NCBI GenBank assembly: GCA_014523695.1
Contig: JAATVS010000002.1
Coordinates: forward strand, 1 to 10,860
From: Nitrososphaerales archaeon TH5895
GTDB taxonomy: Archaea; Thermoproteota; Nitrososphaeria; Nitrososphaerales; Nitrososphaeraceae
Direction of reading: 5' to 3'
Length of the DNA: 10,860 bases
The translations under genes were made by a program, and so were the position numbers. This document shows, piece by piece, positions 1 to 6,740 of the stretch (position 1 is its first letter; the number at the start of each line of letters is the position of its first letter). The notes under the pieces are model-generated. The model searched no databases. It was not told the origin of the DNA and was given only the letters and a program-made list of their open reading frames with translations.

Positions 1-90
1 AAAGCGTTTTCCGTATTGATGCCTTAAATCACGCTCAATAGCCCGAACTACTTGCGAATCATCGTCTACAGTAAGCAAAACTGGTCTCAT
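1..90 (-). CDS. Response regulator receiver domain, N-terminal end (partial)
   Basis: The reverse strand reads 30 codons from an ATG at 88-90 to the window edge, beginning MRPVLLTVDDDSQVVRAIER. The hydrophobic beta-1 strand followed by an acidic cluster (D9-D11) is the start of a CheY-like receiver domain, whose acidic pocket binds Mg2+ and supports aspartate phosphorylation. The phospho-acceptor Asp lies outside the window. From memory, this particular opening (MRPV.LTVDDD..V.RAIERDLR) is typical of receiver domains fused to an FAD-dependent thioredoxin-disulfide reductase, so the full gene may be that fusion; this cannot be shown from 30 residues. It is divergent from the membrane protein at 226, with a 135-bp AT-rich spacer that must hold both promoters. 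Confidence 0.75.
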   Translation of the reverse strand, partial: MRPVLLTVDDDSQVVRAIERDLRHQYGKRF

Positions 91-225
91 ATGTTTATAT
101 CGATATTCTCTATGCCTATTATTATTTTTAGTTCTAATTTAATTTATTTCTAATCCAGCACTCAGCAACATCACAGAAGTCGAGACTCGTGTGATTCTGT
201 CAACAAATCGGAGTATAGATTAGGT

Positions 226-981
226 TTGAAAGTAGACGTCTTATACGGTTTGGCGTCTGCTTCAGCGTCTATTTACTTGGTGTTACTAGCCACGATTTTC
301 TATGTTGAAATCATTATTCATCAACCACCAGTAACAACTCTGGAATCAGCAGCTGCCTTCCCGGCGATCGAGACTGGATTTGAAGAGATCCTGATAGTAA
401 CGCTGCCTGGTATCCTAACCACCATCATATTCATGTCAATCTGGGGAGGAACGATTACCATTCTGTACGCTAACATTAGACGCGTAGGTAAACCAAAATT
501 TTGGATTCTAGTAACTACTCCCATCGTATTCTTTTTGGGTACTTTGATCTCCTTCTTCCCAGTCTTTCAGGGAGCAGCACCAGAAGATGACCCGAATAGC
601 ATAATTATTCCCTTATACATCACGACTTTTTCGCAAGTCAGTGCAATAGCATTATTTGCCACAGCTTTTGTCACAATTGCAAGAGCTATCCGTCATCATC
701 AAATTGGTGATTATATGTATATCACTTGCTATGGTCTAACATTATTTGCTATAGGTATAATTGCTACAGTCTCAGGAGCAGGATATCCGCCTTTTGGTCT
801 TCCTACTGTGTCATTAGTTGGCCCTTTTTCATTTTTACTGTTCATAGGACTTAATCACTCTGCCATCGCAACCGCAGAAGATTCAGACTTGCGTAGGAGA
901 ATTAAAGCCTCTGCCCGACAAGAATTTGAATTATTAGGTAGTATAGGAACAGCTGAATCGGAGCGAAAACTCGAGAAATAA
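226..981 (+). CDS. Six-span membrane protein, uncharacterised thaumarchaeal type; ends at a probably premature stop
   Basis: This 251-residue protein has about six hydrophobic segments (roughly residues 10-31, 53-83, 92-113, 127-152, 163-186 and 192-214), followed by a basic and then charged cytoplasmic-looking tail with LLGSIGTAESE near residues 236-246. The layout resembles membrane sensor or input domains of archaeal signalling proteins, but no catalytic or ligand site is visible and the function is unknown. The start is TTG at 226: the frame is open back to a TAA at 151-153 with no ATG, GTG or TTG before it. The TAA at 979-981 is followed in the same frame by 55 further sense codons (982-1143) that read like the natural tail of this family (next entry), so the gene was probably about 306 codons long. 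It lies just upstream of the ATP-grasp gene and is probably co-transcribed with it. An antisense frame at 855-1133 is treated as a shadow. Confidence 0.75.
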   Translation: MKVDVLYGLASASASIYLVLLATIFYVEIIIHQPPVTTLESAAAFPAIETGFEEILIVTLPGILTTIIFMSIWGGTITILYANIRRVGKPKFWILVTTPIVFFLGTLISFFPVFQGAAPEDDPNSIIIPLYITTFSQVSAIALFATAFVTIARAIRHHQIGDYMYITCYGLTLFAIGIIATVSGAGYPPFGLPTVSLVGPFSFLLFIGLNHSAIATAEDSDLRRRIKASARQEFELLGSIGTAESERKLEK

Positions 982-1146
982 ATCTTGCAAGTTACGAAAC
1001 TAAATACGGACAATTTAATCAACCAAAGCGGTATACAACCGTCTCTTTCGACGGAAGAGGCCAAACAGTATTTATACGAAGTATTAGAGGAAGTGAAACT
1101 TCGTAAGAAGGCAGAGTCCTTAAATGGAAACAACGGTAAAGATTAG
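982..1146 (+). pseudogene. C-terminal tail of the 226-981 membrane protein beyond an in-frame TAA (or a 53-residue small protein from TTG 985)
   Basis: Directly after the TAA at 979-981 the same reading frame continues for 55 codons to a TAG at 1144-1146. It contains TEEAKQYLYEVLEEVKLRKK, a charged amphipathic helix. Because the frame is unchanged, one substitution (a sense codon such as AAA, CAA or GAA turned into TAA) is enough to explain the break. I recall related archaeal membrane proteins with a similar tail ending in an 'EEVK' helix, which favours one longer original protein. The alternative is a genuine separate 53-residue protein starting at TTG 985, four bases after the stop and 12 bases before the ATP-grasp start. 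In that case its position next to an MvdC/MvdD-like ligase would make it worth testing as a peptide substrate. I favour the broken-tail reading. Confidence 0.55.
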
Positions 1147-1158
1147 CACTGATGATGA

Positions 1159-2287
1159 TTGTTGATTAATCTGCCACTTCTTTGTCAATTTCTAGATAAC
1201 GTACGGCCCATTCCAACCGAGAATGCACCAGATTTCAAATCGTTTATTACGAATGACTTAAGAATTTTATCTACAGCGGATAGTATTTCAGGTAAGCAAG
1301 TCCTGATATTAACAAGAAAATTCGATCCCGAGGCTACGAGAGTAAGCATCAAGCTTTTGGCCAAAGGAATTGATAGTGTTCGTATTAATGTCGAAGATAT
1401 GGCTAGACAAATGGTAGTAAGATATCGCATGAAAAACCTTTGTGATCCACCTGTTGAATTTACAATTGGTGATCGGAATATAGATACTTCCATATTCTCA
1501 GTAGTATGGCTGCGTGATTTTGATACCACATTAATGGGTTTTAATTTTAGTAATAATGATAATGCATTCGCACGAAGATTTTGTTATGAGCAATGGAATG
1601 ATTCATATCAAATTCTGACAGATAGTTTAGCATCAGAATGGATAAATAAACCGGAAGCTCACCTTATGGCAAGTAACCGTCTCATGCAGCTCAATATTGC
1701 TAGGCTGGTTGGACTTAAAATTCCATCAACATTAATCACAAATGATCCACGAGCTGCTGCTGAATTCTATAACGATTATAATGGACAAATTTTATTGAAG
1801 GCAGTTCATCACCAGACTAGAGGTTGAAGACAAAGTTTATTCGATGTACGCTCGATCTATAACAAAGGACGATTTGTCAAGATTAGGCGATCTAATCTAT
1901 GCACCATGCATTCTGCAACAGCGATTGGATAAGGAATCGGAGTTGCGGGTTACAATAGTGGGCGAAAGGGTTTTTGCTGCAGAATTAGATACTAGAGGAA
2001 TCCCCAATTGTCGAGATGATCTCCATCGCTGTACGTTGTCTGAAATTCCAAAGAAACCAGTGAAACTAGATAACGCGATAAGGGATGCGTGTTTAAAAAT
2101 GATGAAAGTCTTTGGCCTTAGCTATGGCGGTTTTGATCTTATTCTAGGTGAGAATAATCAAGCATATTTCTTGGAGGTTAATCCTGCAGGAGACTGGTTC
2201 TGGATCGAGCATGATACTAAAATGCATATTACTGACGCGATGGTAGACTTAATAGAGAGTCATCACCTGTTGGCCATGAACAAGTAG
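1159..2287 (+). pseudogene. MvdC/MvdD-like ATP-grasp ligase, interrupted by one frameshift
   Basis: There are two consecutive open frames, 1159-1827 (TTG start) and an overlapping +1 frame used to 2287. The first carries a pre-ATP-grasp domain (QVLILTRKFDPEATRVSIKL, about residues 48-67) and the first ATP-grasp half up to ILLKAV, whose Lys is the expected ATP-binding residue. The second carries the second half: APCILQQRLDKESELRVTIV, then YGGFDLI and FLEVNPAGDWFWIE, where Glu and Asn of EVNP are the usual Mg2+ ligands. Members of this family join carboxylates to hydroxyl or amine groups using ATP; MvdC and MvdD make the ester and amide rings of graspetide (microviridin-type) peptides. Dropping one G around 1821-1823 rejoins the frames as R-VEDKVYSMYARSITKDDL with nothing missing, so a single inserted base is the whole defect. 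It may be a recent mutation, a sequencing error or, less likely, programmed slippage. Substrate unknown. Confidence 0.75.
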
Positions 2288-2448
2288 TTAATTACGATAT
2301 ATCGGAAGAAAAGCTTTTAAAGCTTACCAGTCGCTTTCAACTAGAACCCAATTTCGGCACCGATACAGGCACGGAAACCCTTGGGCCCACGTCAATATTA
2401 TCCCTTTATCTAGGCCCACAACTTAGAATAGAGCGTCGAATAATTCGA
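2288..2448 (+). other. Open reading-frame remnant rich in Thr/Asp/Glu/Gly between the ATP-grasp gene and the integrase
   Basis: Directly after the ATP-grasp stop, the frame that later contains the integrase Met (2449) is open all the way back to 2236 and reads like protein: NYDISEEKLLKLTSRFQLEP followed by NFGTDTGTETLGPTSILSLY. It has no ATG, GTG or TTG of its own. A one-base insertion near 2282 would connect it to the ATG at 2276 inside the end of the ATP-grasp gene, giving an overlapping downstream gene of about 58 codons before it runs into the integrase. I do not recognise the sequence. It may be the truncated start of a host gene cut by the element, a short peptide gene for the ATP-grasp enzyme, or chance. 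Confidence 0.35.
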
Positions 2449-3642
2449 ATGTCAGTCATAGAGCAAGCAACAAATCCTGTCTCGCAATTCCTATACGCCT
2501 TGAAGGCACATGAGACTAGAAGACAATGGCCTAACAGATTGAAAGTTGTTTTTGATTTCTTAGGGCTCGTTGGAAATCTTGATGAACAGGCTAAACAGTT
2601 CATGACTCTATGTAAGGAAGAAGGCACTGTGTCAGTTCAGAACAAGATAATAGGATTCATTTCCTATCAGGTCCAAAGAGCCAGGAAAGGAGAGATTTCT
2701 CTCCAACTATACCAAACTATTTGAAAGCAATGAAATTATTTTGTGAAATGAATGATATCCAGGTAAGTTGGAAAAAAATTTCTCGAGGCGTTCCTAGAGG
2801 GAGACAGGCTGCTAACGATAGAGCACCAACAAGAGAAGAGATTCAACGATTATTAGAATATCCTGACAGGAGGATTAAACCTATCGGATACACAATGATT
2901 TCTTCAGGGATCAGAATTGGAGCTTGGGATTTTCTCAGGTGGAAACATGTTAGACCCGTTTGCAATGAAAAGGGAGAGGTAGTTGCCGCAAAACTCATTG
3001 TCTACGCTAAAGAGGCAAGACGAATATTATTCATTCATTGCTCCTGAAGCATTTGCATCATTAAAAGATTGGATGGATTTTCGTGCATCATACGGCGAAA
3101 CGATTACCGAAGAGTCATGGCTAATGAGAGATATCTGGCAGACCACTAACATGAACTATTGGGCCAAAGTGGGCCTTGCTACTGTTCCTAAGAGACTCAA
3201 GAGCAGCGGCATAAAGCGTCTGTTAGAAAGAGCACTATGGGAGCAAGGAGTTAGAGAGCCTCTAAAAGAAGGTGAAAGACGGCACGAGTGGAAAGCTGCT
3301 CACGGTTTCCGCAAATTCTACAAGACTCATGCTGAACAGATTATGAAGCCCATTAATGTAGAAATTACAATGGTTCATAGCATAGGAATATCCTCGTCTT
3401 ATTATAGACCAGCAGAACATGAAGTCTTAGAAGACTATCTAAAAGCGGTAACTTTATTGACAATCAATAGAGATTCATTGCTTTTGCATAGGGAGATAGA
3501 GGGCTTGACGGTGATGAATCAAAATAATGAGTATCTAATAAAGGCCAAATTACAGGAAAAAGATGATGCGCTGGTTACACTTTCAGATCAAGTTATGAAA
3601 CTCATGGCAGAAGTACAAGAATTGAAGAAACAGAAAAAATAG
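2449..3642 (+). pseudogene. Tyrosine recombinase (thaumarchaeal integrase), broken by two frameshifts
   Basis: Three overlapping open frames (2449-2724, 2721-3047, 2983-3642) together make one integrase of about 395 residues. The first holds the N-terminal core-binding domain (NPVSQFLYALKAHETRRQWP). The second has catalytic Arg I in SGIRIGAWDF (codon 2913-2915). The third has HGFRK (H at 3301, Arg II at 3310), the later His in VHSIG, and the Tyr nucleophile in SSSYYRPAEHE near 3400, then a coiled-coil tail. The family cuts and rejoins DNA at attachment sites to integrate or excise elements. The first break is explained by two extra bases (CT) in TTCTCTCC at about 2697-2704; the second by one lost base near 3008-3021, just after the beta-hairpin that should carry the catalytic Lys. 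The usual GHS before the third catalytic residue is VHS here. As read, no active protein is made. The start is the ATG at 2449; the frame is open further upstream but without a start codon. Confidence 0.85.
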
Positions 3643-3643
3643 A

Positions 3644-4777
3644 TTATGCAGTTCGGATTGTCTTTTTTGATTTTACAAACAAATTATGCCTAATTCTATA
3701 CGCCTTTTCTGTTTCTTCAATTAGATCTAACGTTTTTGCGTCATGTGATAATAAACTGAAATCCTCTGCATCTAACACTGGCCTAACTGCGAAAAAGTCG
3801 CTTTCTGATCGTCCGATCCTCACTCCCATTATTATTGAAAAAGCTAAGTTTAGAAGGCAATATTGGACACGATAATGCATCACCGGAAGAGCAATATCAT
3901 GTCTGAAAGTTCCGACTTTTCTTAGAATGAAATCATTACCCAATTTCTCTGTGGTTAAATCATATGTTCTTCCATTATCACTAGTCAGTGTTGCTGATTT
4001 CTTCTTATGATTAACTTGAATGTTAACGGAATGATGCTTGTCCGAAATTCTAACCGTTCTGCTATCTATTTTTTCAATTTTTGAATCTATTGTGAAATCA
4101 ATTTTGAATTCATCTCCAATTGTTTTCACTGTCGCTCGATCATTATCTCCATGAACCTCGTTCCAATTAAATAAAGGGATTGTAACAACCTTATGTCCAC
4201 CATCTTTGGCAAGTCCCGCCACAGTATCATCTATAATCTCACAACATTTAGATAGGTAACTGAATATTATCTCGGGGAAGAACGAACCTTTAATTCCTAC
4301 TAAAGTTGATTTTTCAAAAAAGGGATAAATGAAGGTTTCAAACACGATACTTTCCCCATGGCATTGAAAAATTTTCTTTTTGTCAGTATCTAGTATAAGA
4401 TCTCTGTTTTTATAAAGCAAATTGAAAAGACCTCCCAGAGTTAGCCGATAAAAGATAGGAGCATGAATCGTCCTGGTGTGTAAATGTTCTTCTGGAACTC
4501 TTTCAATTAAATCTAGGGAATCAAGTCTTCTAATTCGTTTATGGACATCTTTATATGCAATATGATAGCTTTCGCCCTTATCGTTGATCATATGCTTATT
4601 TTTTAGCATATTGTGAATATTGTAAGTCGAAAAGTATTCTCCCAGTGGAAATTGTCCGAGAATCTTTGATGCCACTGGCCCAAGGTCTGCACTTCTATTT
4701 GGATGTTCCGAGACAGAGGAAATACATTGTTCCAGTATTTTCGTATACTCCCAAGGGCTTGTTATATGGGGATGCAA
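3644..4777 (-). CDS. Winged-helix-like protein of unknown function, 377 residues
   Basis: The reverse-strand gene starts at a TTG (4775-4777); no in-frame ATG lies upstream. The N-terminal part, about residues 45-125, is helix-rich and ends in a strand-like stretch (IFYRLTLGGLFNLLYKNRD). It includes DVHKRIRRLDSLDLIERV, which resembles the recognition helix and wing of archaeal winged-helix regulators. The remaining 250 residues have no motif I can name: a middle beta-rich, Lys/Asp-rich segment (about 225-285) is followed by a hydrophobic segment near 300-325, too polar around it to call a membrane span. It converges with the integrase, the two stop codons being one base apart, and is divergent from the AbrB-like gene with 35 bp between start codons. 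DNA binding and control of the element are plausible but inferred only from the N-terminal pattern and position. Confidence 0.7.
   Translation of the reverse strand: MHPHITSPWEYTKILEQCISSVSEHPNRSADLGPVASKILGQFPLGEYFSTYNIHNMLKNKHMINDKGESYHIAYKDVHKRIRRLDSLDLIERVPEEHLHTRTIHAPIFYRLTLGGLFNLLYKNRDLILDTDKKKIFQCHGESIVFETFIYPFFEKSTLVGIKGSFFPEIIFSYLSKCCEIIDDTVAGLAKDGGHKVVTIPLFNWNEVHGDNDRATVKTIGDEFKIDFTIDSKIEKIDSRTVRISDKHHSVNIQVNHKKKSATLTSDNGRTYDLTTEKLGNDFILRKVGTFRHDIALPVMHYRVQYCLLNLAFSIIMGVRIGRSESDFFAVRPVLDAEDFSLLSHDAKTLDLIEETEKAYRIRHNLFVKSKKTIRTA
3663..3668 (+). terminator. Possible T-tract terminator after the integrase
   Basis: Six consecutive T residues lie 21 bases past the integrase stop on the sense strand, with TTTT again at 3671-3674. 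Archaeal RNA polymerase can stop at such U-tracts without a hairpin. The tract also encodes lysines near the C-terminus of the opposing gene, so it may be a by-product of coding. Confidence 0.25.
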
Positions 4778-4788
4778 TTCGGATGCAA
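4770..4788. repeat. 8-bp direct repeat with 11-bp period at the start of the winged-helix gene
   Basis: GGATGCAA occurs at 4770-4777 and again at 4781-4788. The first copy covers the TTG start of the leftward gene and the second lies just upstream, in the spacer shared with the AbrB-like gene. A spacing of one helical turn on the same strand is the usual arrangement of a dimer or side-by-side operator, so self-repression by either neighbouring regulator is possible. With only two short copies, chance cannot be excluded. Confidence 0.35.
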
Positions 4789-4812
4789 TAAATTATCTAT
4801 CCTTAATTTAAC

Positions 4813-4995
4813 TTGTTAGATTTGTCGAACAAATTAGAAAAGAGAGAAATTATAAAGACCTGGCTAGCGGGACAACACTCTTGTACCCTTATTATTCCTA
4901 AAGAGTTCGCGAAGGAGTACGGGCTTGACAAACCGTCGCACGTCATAGTGGAGGGCAGAGGAGAAGGGATTCTTATCAAGAAATTAGATGTCTAA
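4813..4995 (+). CDS. AbrB/SpoVT-like swapped-hairpin DNA-binding protein, 60 residues
   Basis: The protein is a single AbrB-type beta domain: a short charged N-terminus, then LAGQHSCTLIIPKEFAKEYG, where the hydrophobic strand followed by IPKEFAKEYGL is the hallmark of the fold, and a closing strand pair (SHVIVEGRGEGILIKKLDV). Such domains dimerise by strand swapping and bind DNA as transition-state regulators, antitoxins or archaeal chromatin-associated factors. The start is TTG at 4813, the only usable start after a TAA at 4804-4806. It is divergent from the 377-residue winged-helix-like protein and is the first gene of the rightward set leading into the replication module, which suggests a regulatory role for the element. 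No toxin gene is adjacent, so an antitoxin role is not supported. A decayed zinc-ribbon-like reading follows directly and may once have been its C-terminal part. Confidence 0.75.
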   Translation: MLDLSNKLEKREIIKTWLAGQHSCTLIIPKEFAKEYGLDKPSHVIVEGRGEGILIKKLDV

Positions 4996-4999
4996 GTAG

Positions 5000-5071
5000 T
5001 GTAAAAATACATTCCGATACTCTGGTCACAGGTTGGTACCCCAGACCAGGTACAGAAAGTGTCACAATTAG
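5000..5071 (+). pseudogene. Possible zinc-ribbon remnant downstream of the AbrB-like gene
   Basis: A 23-codon open stretch, bounded by TAG codons at 4997-4999 and 5069-5071, reads CKNTFRYSGHR and ends RYRKCHN. The pattern of Cys, an aromatic-Tyr-x-Gly core and a distal Cys recalls short zinc ribbons seen after AbrB-like domains or alone in Nitrososphaerales. It has no start codon and keeps only two of four expected Cys. This is weak evidence and could be chance. Confidence 0.2.
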
Positions 5072-5139
5072 ATTGTTTAAGGATGTGATCAATTATCAAT
5101 ACTACTAATCAGAATATAAACAATTGGCATGGTCAACCC

Positions 5140-5706
5140 GTGTACGTCATGAAAATGGTCGAAAAACATTCAGTGGCCGGTACAGTAGCTGCTCTTATTA
5201 GGGGAAATTACGTTAAAGTTGCATTCAACCGAGGAGATGCTGGATGGGGTTACATGGAGAAACTCTGCCGTGAATTAGAAAATGAACGCTATTATATAGA
5301 TCTTTTTACTGGTAACAAAGAAGTAAGGGGTGTAATCCATCTTAACTATCTTGGTGATGACGATAAATATTGTCGTCATATGGATGACCTCGTCAAAGAG
5401 CAACTGGAGTTTTTTGGCTTATCCGATATTGTAGAGTTCAAGAGAGTAGCAGTAGTACCGTCACAAATACAAGAATATGGTCTACCCGTACATTTTGAGA
5501 CCGGTAAGGGTTACGAAATAGATGCGTTAAATGAATTCAATCCAAAGTATAGGAAGTTGTTATCATGTTTTGACTGGGATATACATAATCAATTATTGAA
5601 GCAGAATCCTGCCGGAGTCATAGATGGTTTAGTCGGTCAGAAAGTCAAATTCTTATCAGAGCATTCCGGCAAGCCCAAACGCCCGAGAATAGACACAAGG
5701 TTTTAG
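5140..5706 (+). CDS. TOPRIM-fold protein with altered metal-binding motif
   Basis: The order of motifs matches a stand-alone TOPRIM domain: YVMKMVEKHSVAG with the conserved Glu (E8); an Arg-Gly turn (NRGDAGWGYM); LNYLGDDDKYCRHMDDL, in the place of the usual GDxDPSGxDM, keeping Asp73 and Asp75 but not the PSG; then VEFKRVAVVPSQIQEYGLP and KGYEIDALNEFNP, which match the 'R-A-T-x-EQ-x-x-Y-x-LP ... E-DAL' tail seen after TOPRIM domains in phage, plasmid and archaeal proteins. TOPRIM domains bind Mg2+ for strand cleavage, joining or primer synthesis. The GTG at 5140 is the first start, but the frame stays open upstream to 5089 and reads NINNWHGQPVYV, where WHGQP looks like part of the domain, so the true N-terminus may be longer, use a rare start, or be damaged. 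It sits 7 bp before the small ORF that leads into the primase gene, in line with a replication or repair role. Confidence 0.65.
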   Translation: MYVMKMVEKHSVAGTVAALIRGNYVKVAFNRGDAGWGYMEKLCRELENERYYIDLFTGNKEVRGVIHLNYLGDDDKYCRHMDDLVKEQLEFFGLSDIVEFKRVAVVPSQIQEYGLPVHFETGKGYEIDALNEFNPKYRKLLSCFDWDIHNQLLKQNPAGVIDGLVGQKVKFLSEHSGKPKRPRIDTRF

Positions 5707-5713
5707 ATATTCG

Positions 5714-5830
5714 ATGAAAGTTCAGGTCATAAAGGTATTTGGCAAGACAGAGTACGTATGGCAAAGGTGGTTTTCTCGCAATCGATTGCAGCACATTGCC
5801 GAGCAGGAAGATACGAGGGCAAGGGAATAG
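5714..5830 (+). CDS. Small protein, 38 residues, directly upstream of the primase
   Basis: An ATG at 5714 opens 38 codons to a TAG at 5828-5830. The product starts MKVQVIKVFGKTEYVWQRWF and ends EQEDTRARE. It is basic and aromatic in the middle and charged at the end, with no membrane span and no known motif. It begins 7 bp after the TOPRIM-like gene and ends 2 bp before an ATG (5833) in the primase frame, the tight spacing expected inside an operon. It overlaps, in another frame, the first 25 codons of the longer primase reading (from 5758). The small ORF looks the more protein-like of the two, so I favour it. No function can be given. Confidence 0.4.
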   Translation: MKVQVIKVFGKTEYVWQRWFSRNRLQHIAEQEDTRARE

Positions 5831-5832
5831 CG

Positions 5833-6738
5833 ATGCTACGGAATAACAATAATGACGATGCTAACATCAACAATTTCAAGTTCGATGAGTCATCAATCAA
5901 AGCGCTCGAAAGAATTGGGATAAGACCGGTTGGTATATTTTTACCCAGCAATGCAACGGGACTGTCATGGAGTAAGGTCTATCATGTTCCTGAATATCGC
6001 TGGTCTACAACAAACTTGGTAAACGAATATGATCGATATTCTTTTACTAACGCTGCTACAATGCTAGGACCTACACATATTAGAGATGCAAAAACGGGTC
6101 AATACCTTAACCTCAACGCGCTAGATACAGACTGCGAGAAGGTTAACAACCGACTAGGTATTCCAATTGGTCAGATCCTTGATCCTTCATCATGGGACTG
6201 GGTGACGGATAAACTTCGGGATTTACTTCGAGAATTTCTTCAGGACAACAGATTTGTTAATGGGAACTATAATCTAACCCTCTTGGACATTTTGAAGGAC
6301 TCTACATTTGTAACGAAAACTCGCAAGATATATGGACATCATATTTACTGGCTATCTAAGGAGCAAAAAAGGTCGATAGGGACGGCTAATTGTGAGTCTG
6401 GTCATGAATTCGAAATTAAGACGGACAATAGCCTAGGATTATGCACACTTCCTGGTTCAGCGCACAAAGACGATCCGAACTTTCGATATGCGGCCGTAGG
6501 AGTTACAGATCACATTCTAGCAAATGATGTCCTTTATGATTTGTTTGTGGATATGTTCCAAGATTGTCTGTCTAATAAGTCATTGGATAAAATCATCAGG
6601 GCTCAGAAGGAACGCAACAGTAGGCGGCGCATCAAGAACGACAAGAAGAACAGGAGGGCGATCCGAGGGTCGGTTATAGTAGGGAGACAGACAAGCGAGT
6701 ATTCGATTTATCGTTACCCACTATTGATGCGACGATAG
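5833..6738 (+). CDS. Archaeo-eukaryotic primase-polymerase (PrimPol) catalytic domain
   Basis: This is the AEP catalytic domain of a bifunctional DNA primase/polymerase, which makes primers and extends DNA on a template. All three AEP motifs are in order (numbering from the alternative ATG at 5758): motif I YLNLNALDTDCEKVN with metal-binding D123 and D125; motif II KIYGHHIYWLS with H195; motif III HEFEIKTDNSLGLCTLPGSA followed by HKDDPNFRY, with E219. The N-terminus from 5833 is Asn-rich and then ordered from about KALERIGIRPVG. I prefer ATG 5833 because the 25 extra codons from 5758 look unlike protein and overlap another small ORF. The last 25 or so residues (from about AIRGSVIV to LLMRR) look frame-shifted: the alternate frame over the same bases reads DPRVGYSRETDKRVFDLSLP and runs straight into the next gene. 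The natural product is therefore probably a PrimPol-PriCT-MCM fusion broken by one missing G near 6655-6659. Confidence 0.8.
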   Translation: MLRNNNNDDANINNFKFDESSIKALERIGIRPVGIFLPSNATGLSWSKVYHVPEYRWSTTNLVNEYDRYSFTNAATMLGPTHIRDAKTGQYLNLNALDTDCEKVNNRLGIPIGQILDPSSWDWVTDKLRDLLREFLQDNRFVNGNYNLTLLDILKDSTFVTKTRKIYGHHIYWLSKEQKRSIGTANCESGHEFEIKTDNSLGLCTLPGSAHKDDPNFRYAAVGVTDHILANDVLYDLFVDMFQDCLSNKSLDKIIRAQKERNSRRRIKNDKKNRRAIRGSVIVGRQTSEYSIYRYPLLMRR

Positions 6739-6740
6739 GC

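Noticed and set aside
855..1133. Antisense 92-codon frame opposite the membrane-protein tail
   Set aside because: It is a shadow of the sense-strand coding, which runs through the same interval in a protein-like frame.
2288..2448. A tRNA gene or tRNA-derived attachment site next to the integrase
   Set aside because: No TψC-arm-like GGTTCGAATCC or cloverleaf arms were found on either strand here or elsewhere in the window, so the att site cannot be placed.
5022..5049. CTGGTC ... GACCAG inverted repeat as a terminator or operator
   Set aside because: Six-base arms around a 16-base loop, with no T-tract after it; weak and probably chance.
6652..6657. AGGAGG, a perfect Shine-Dalgarno-like hexamer between primase and MCM frames
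   Set aside because: No start codon follows at a useful distance in the MCM frame (the first is TTG 84 bases on), and it lies inside coding sequence; it also does not form a classical slippery heptamer, so programmed frameshifting is not supported.
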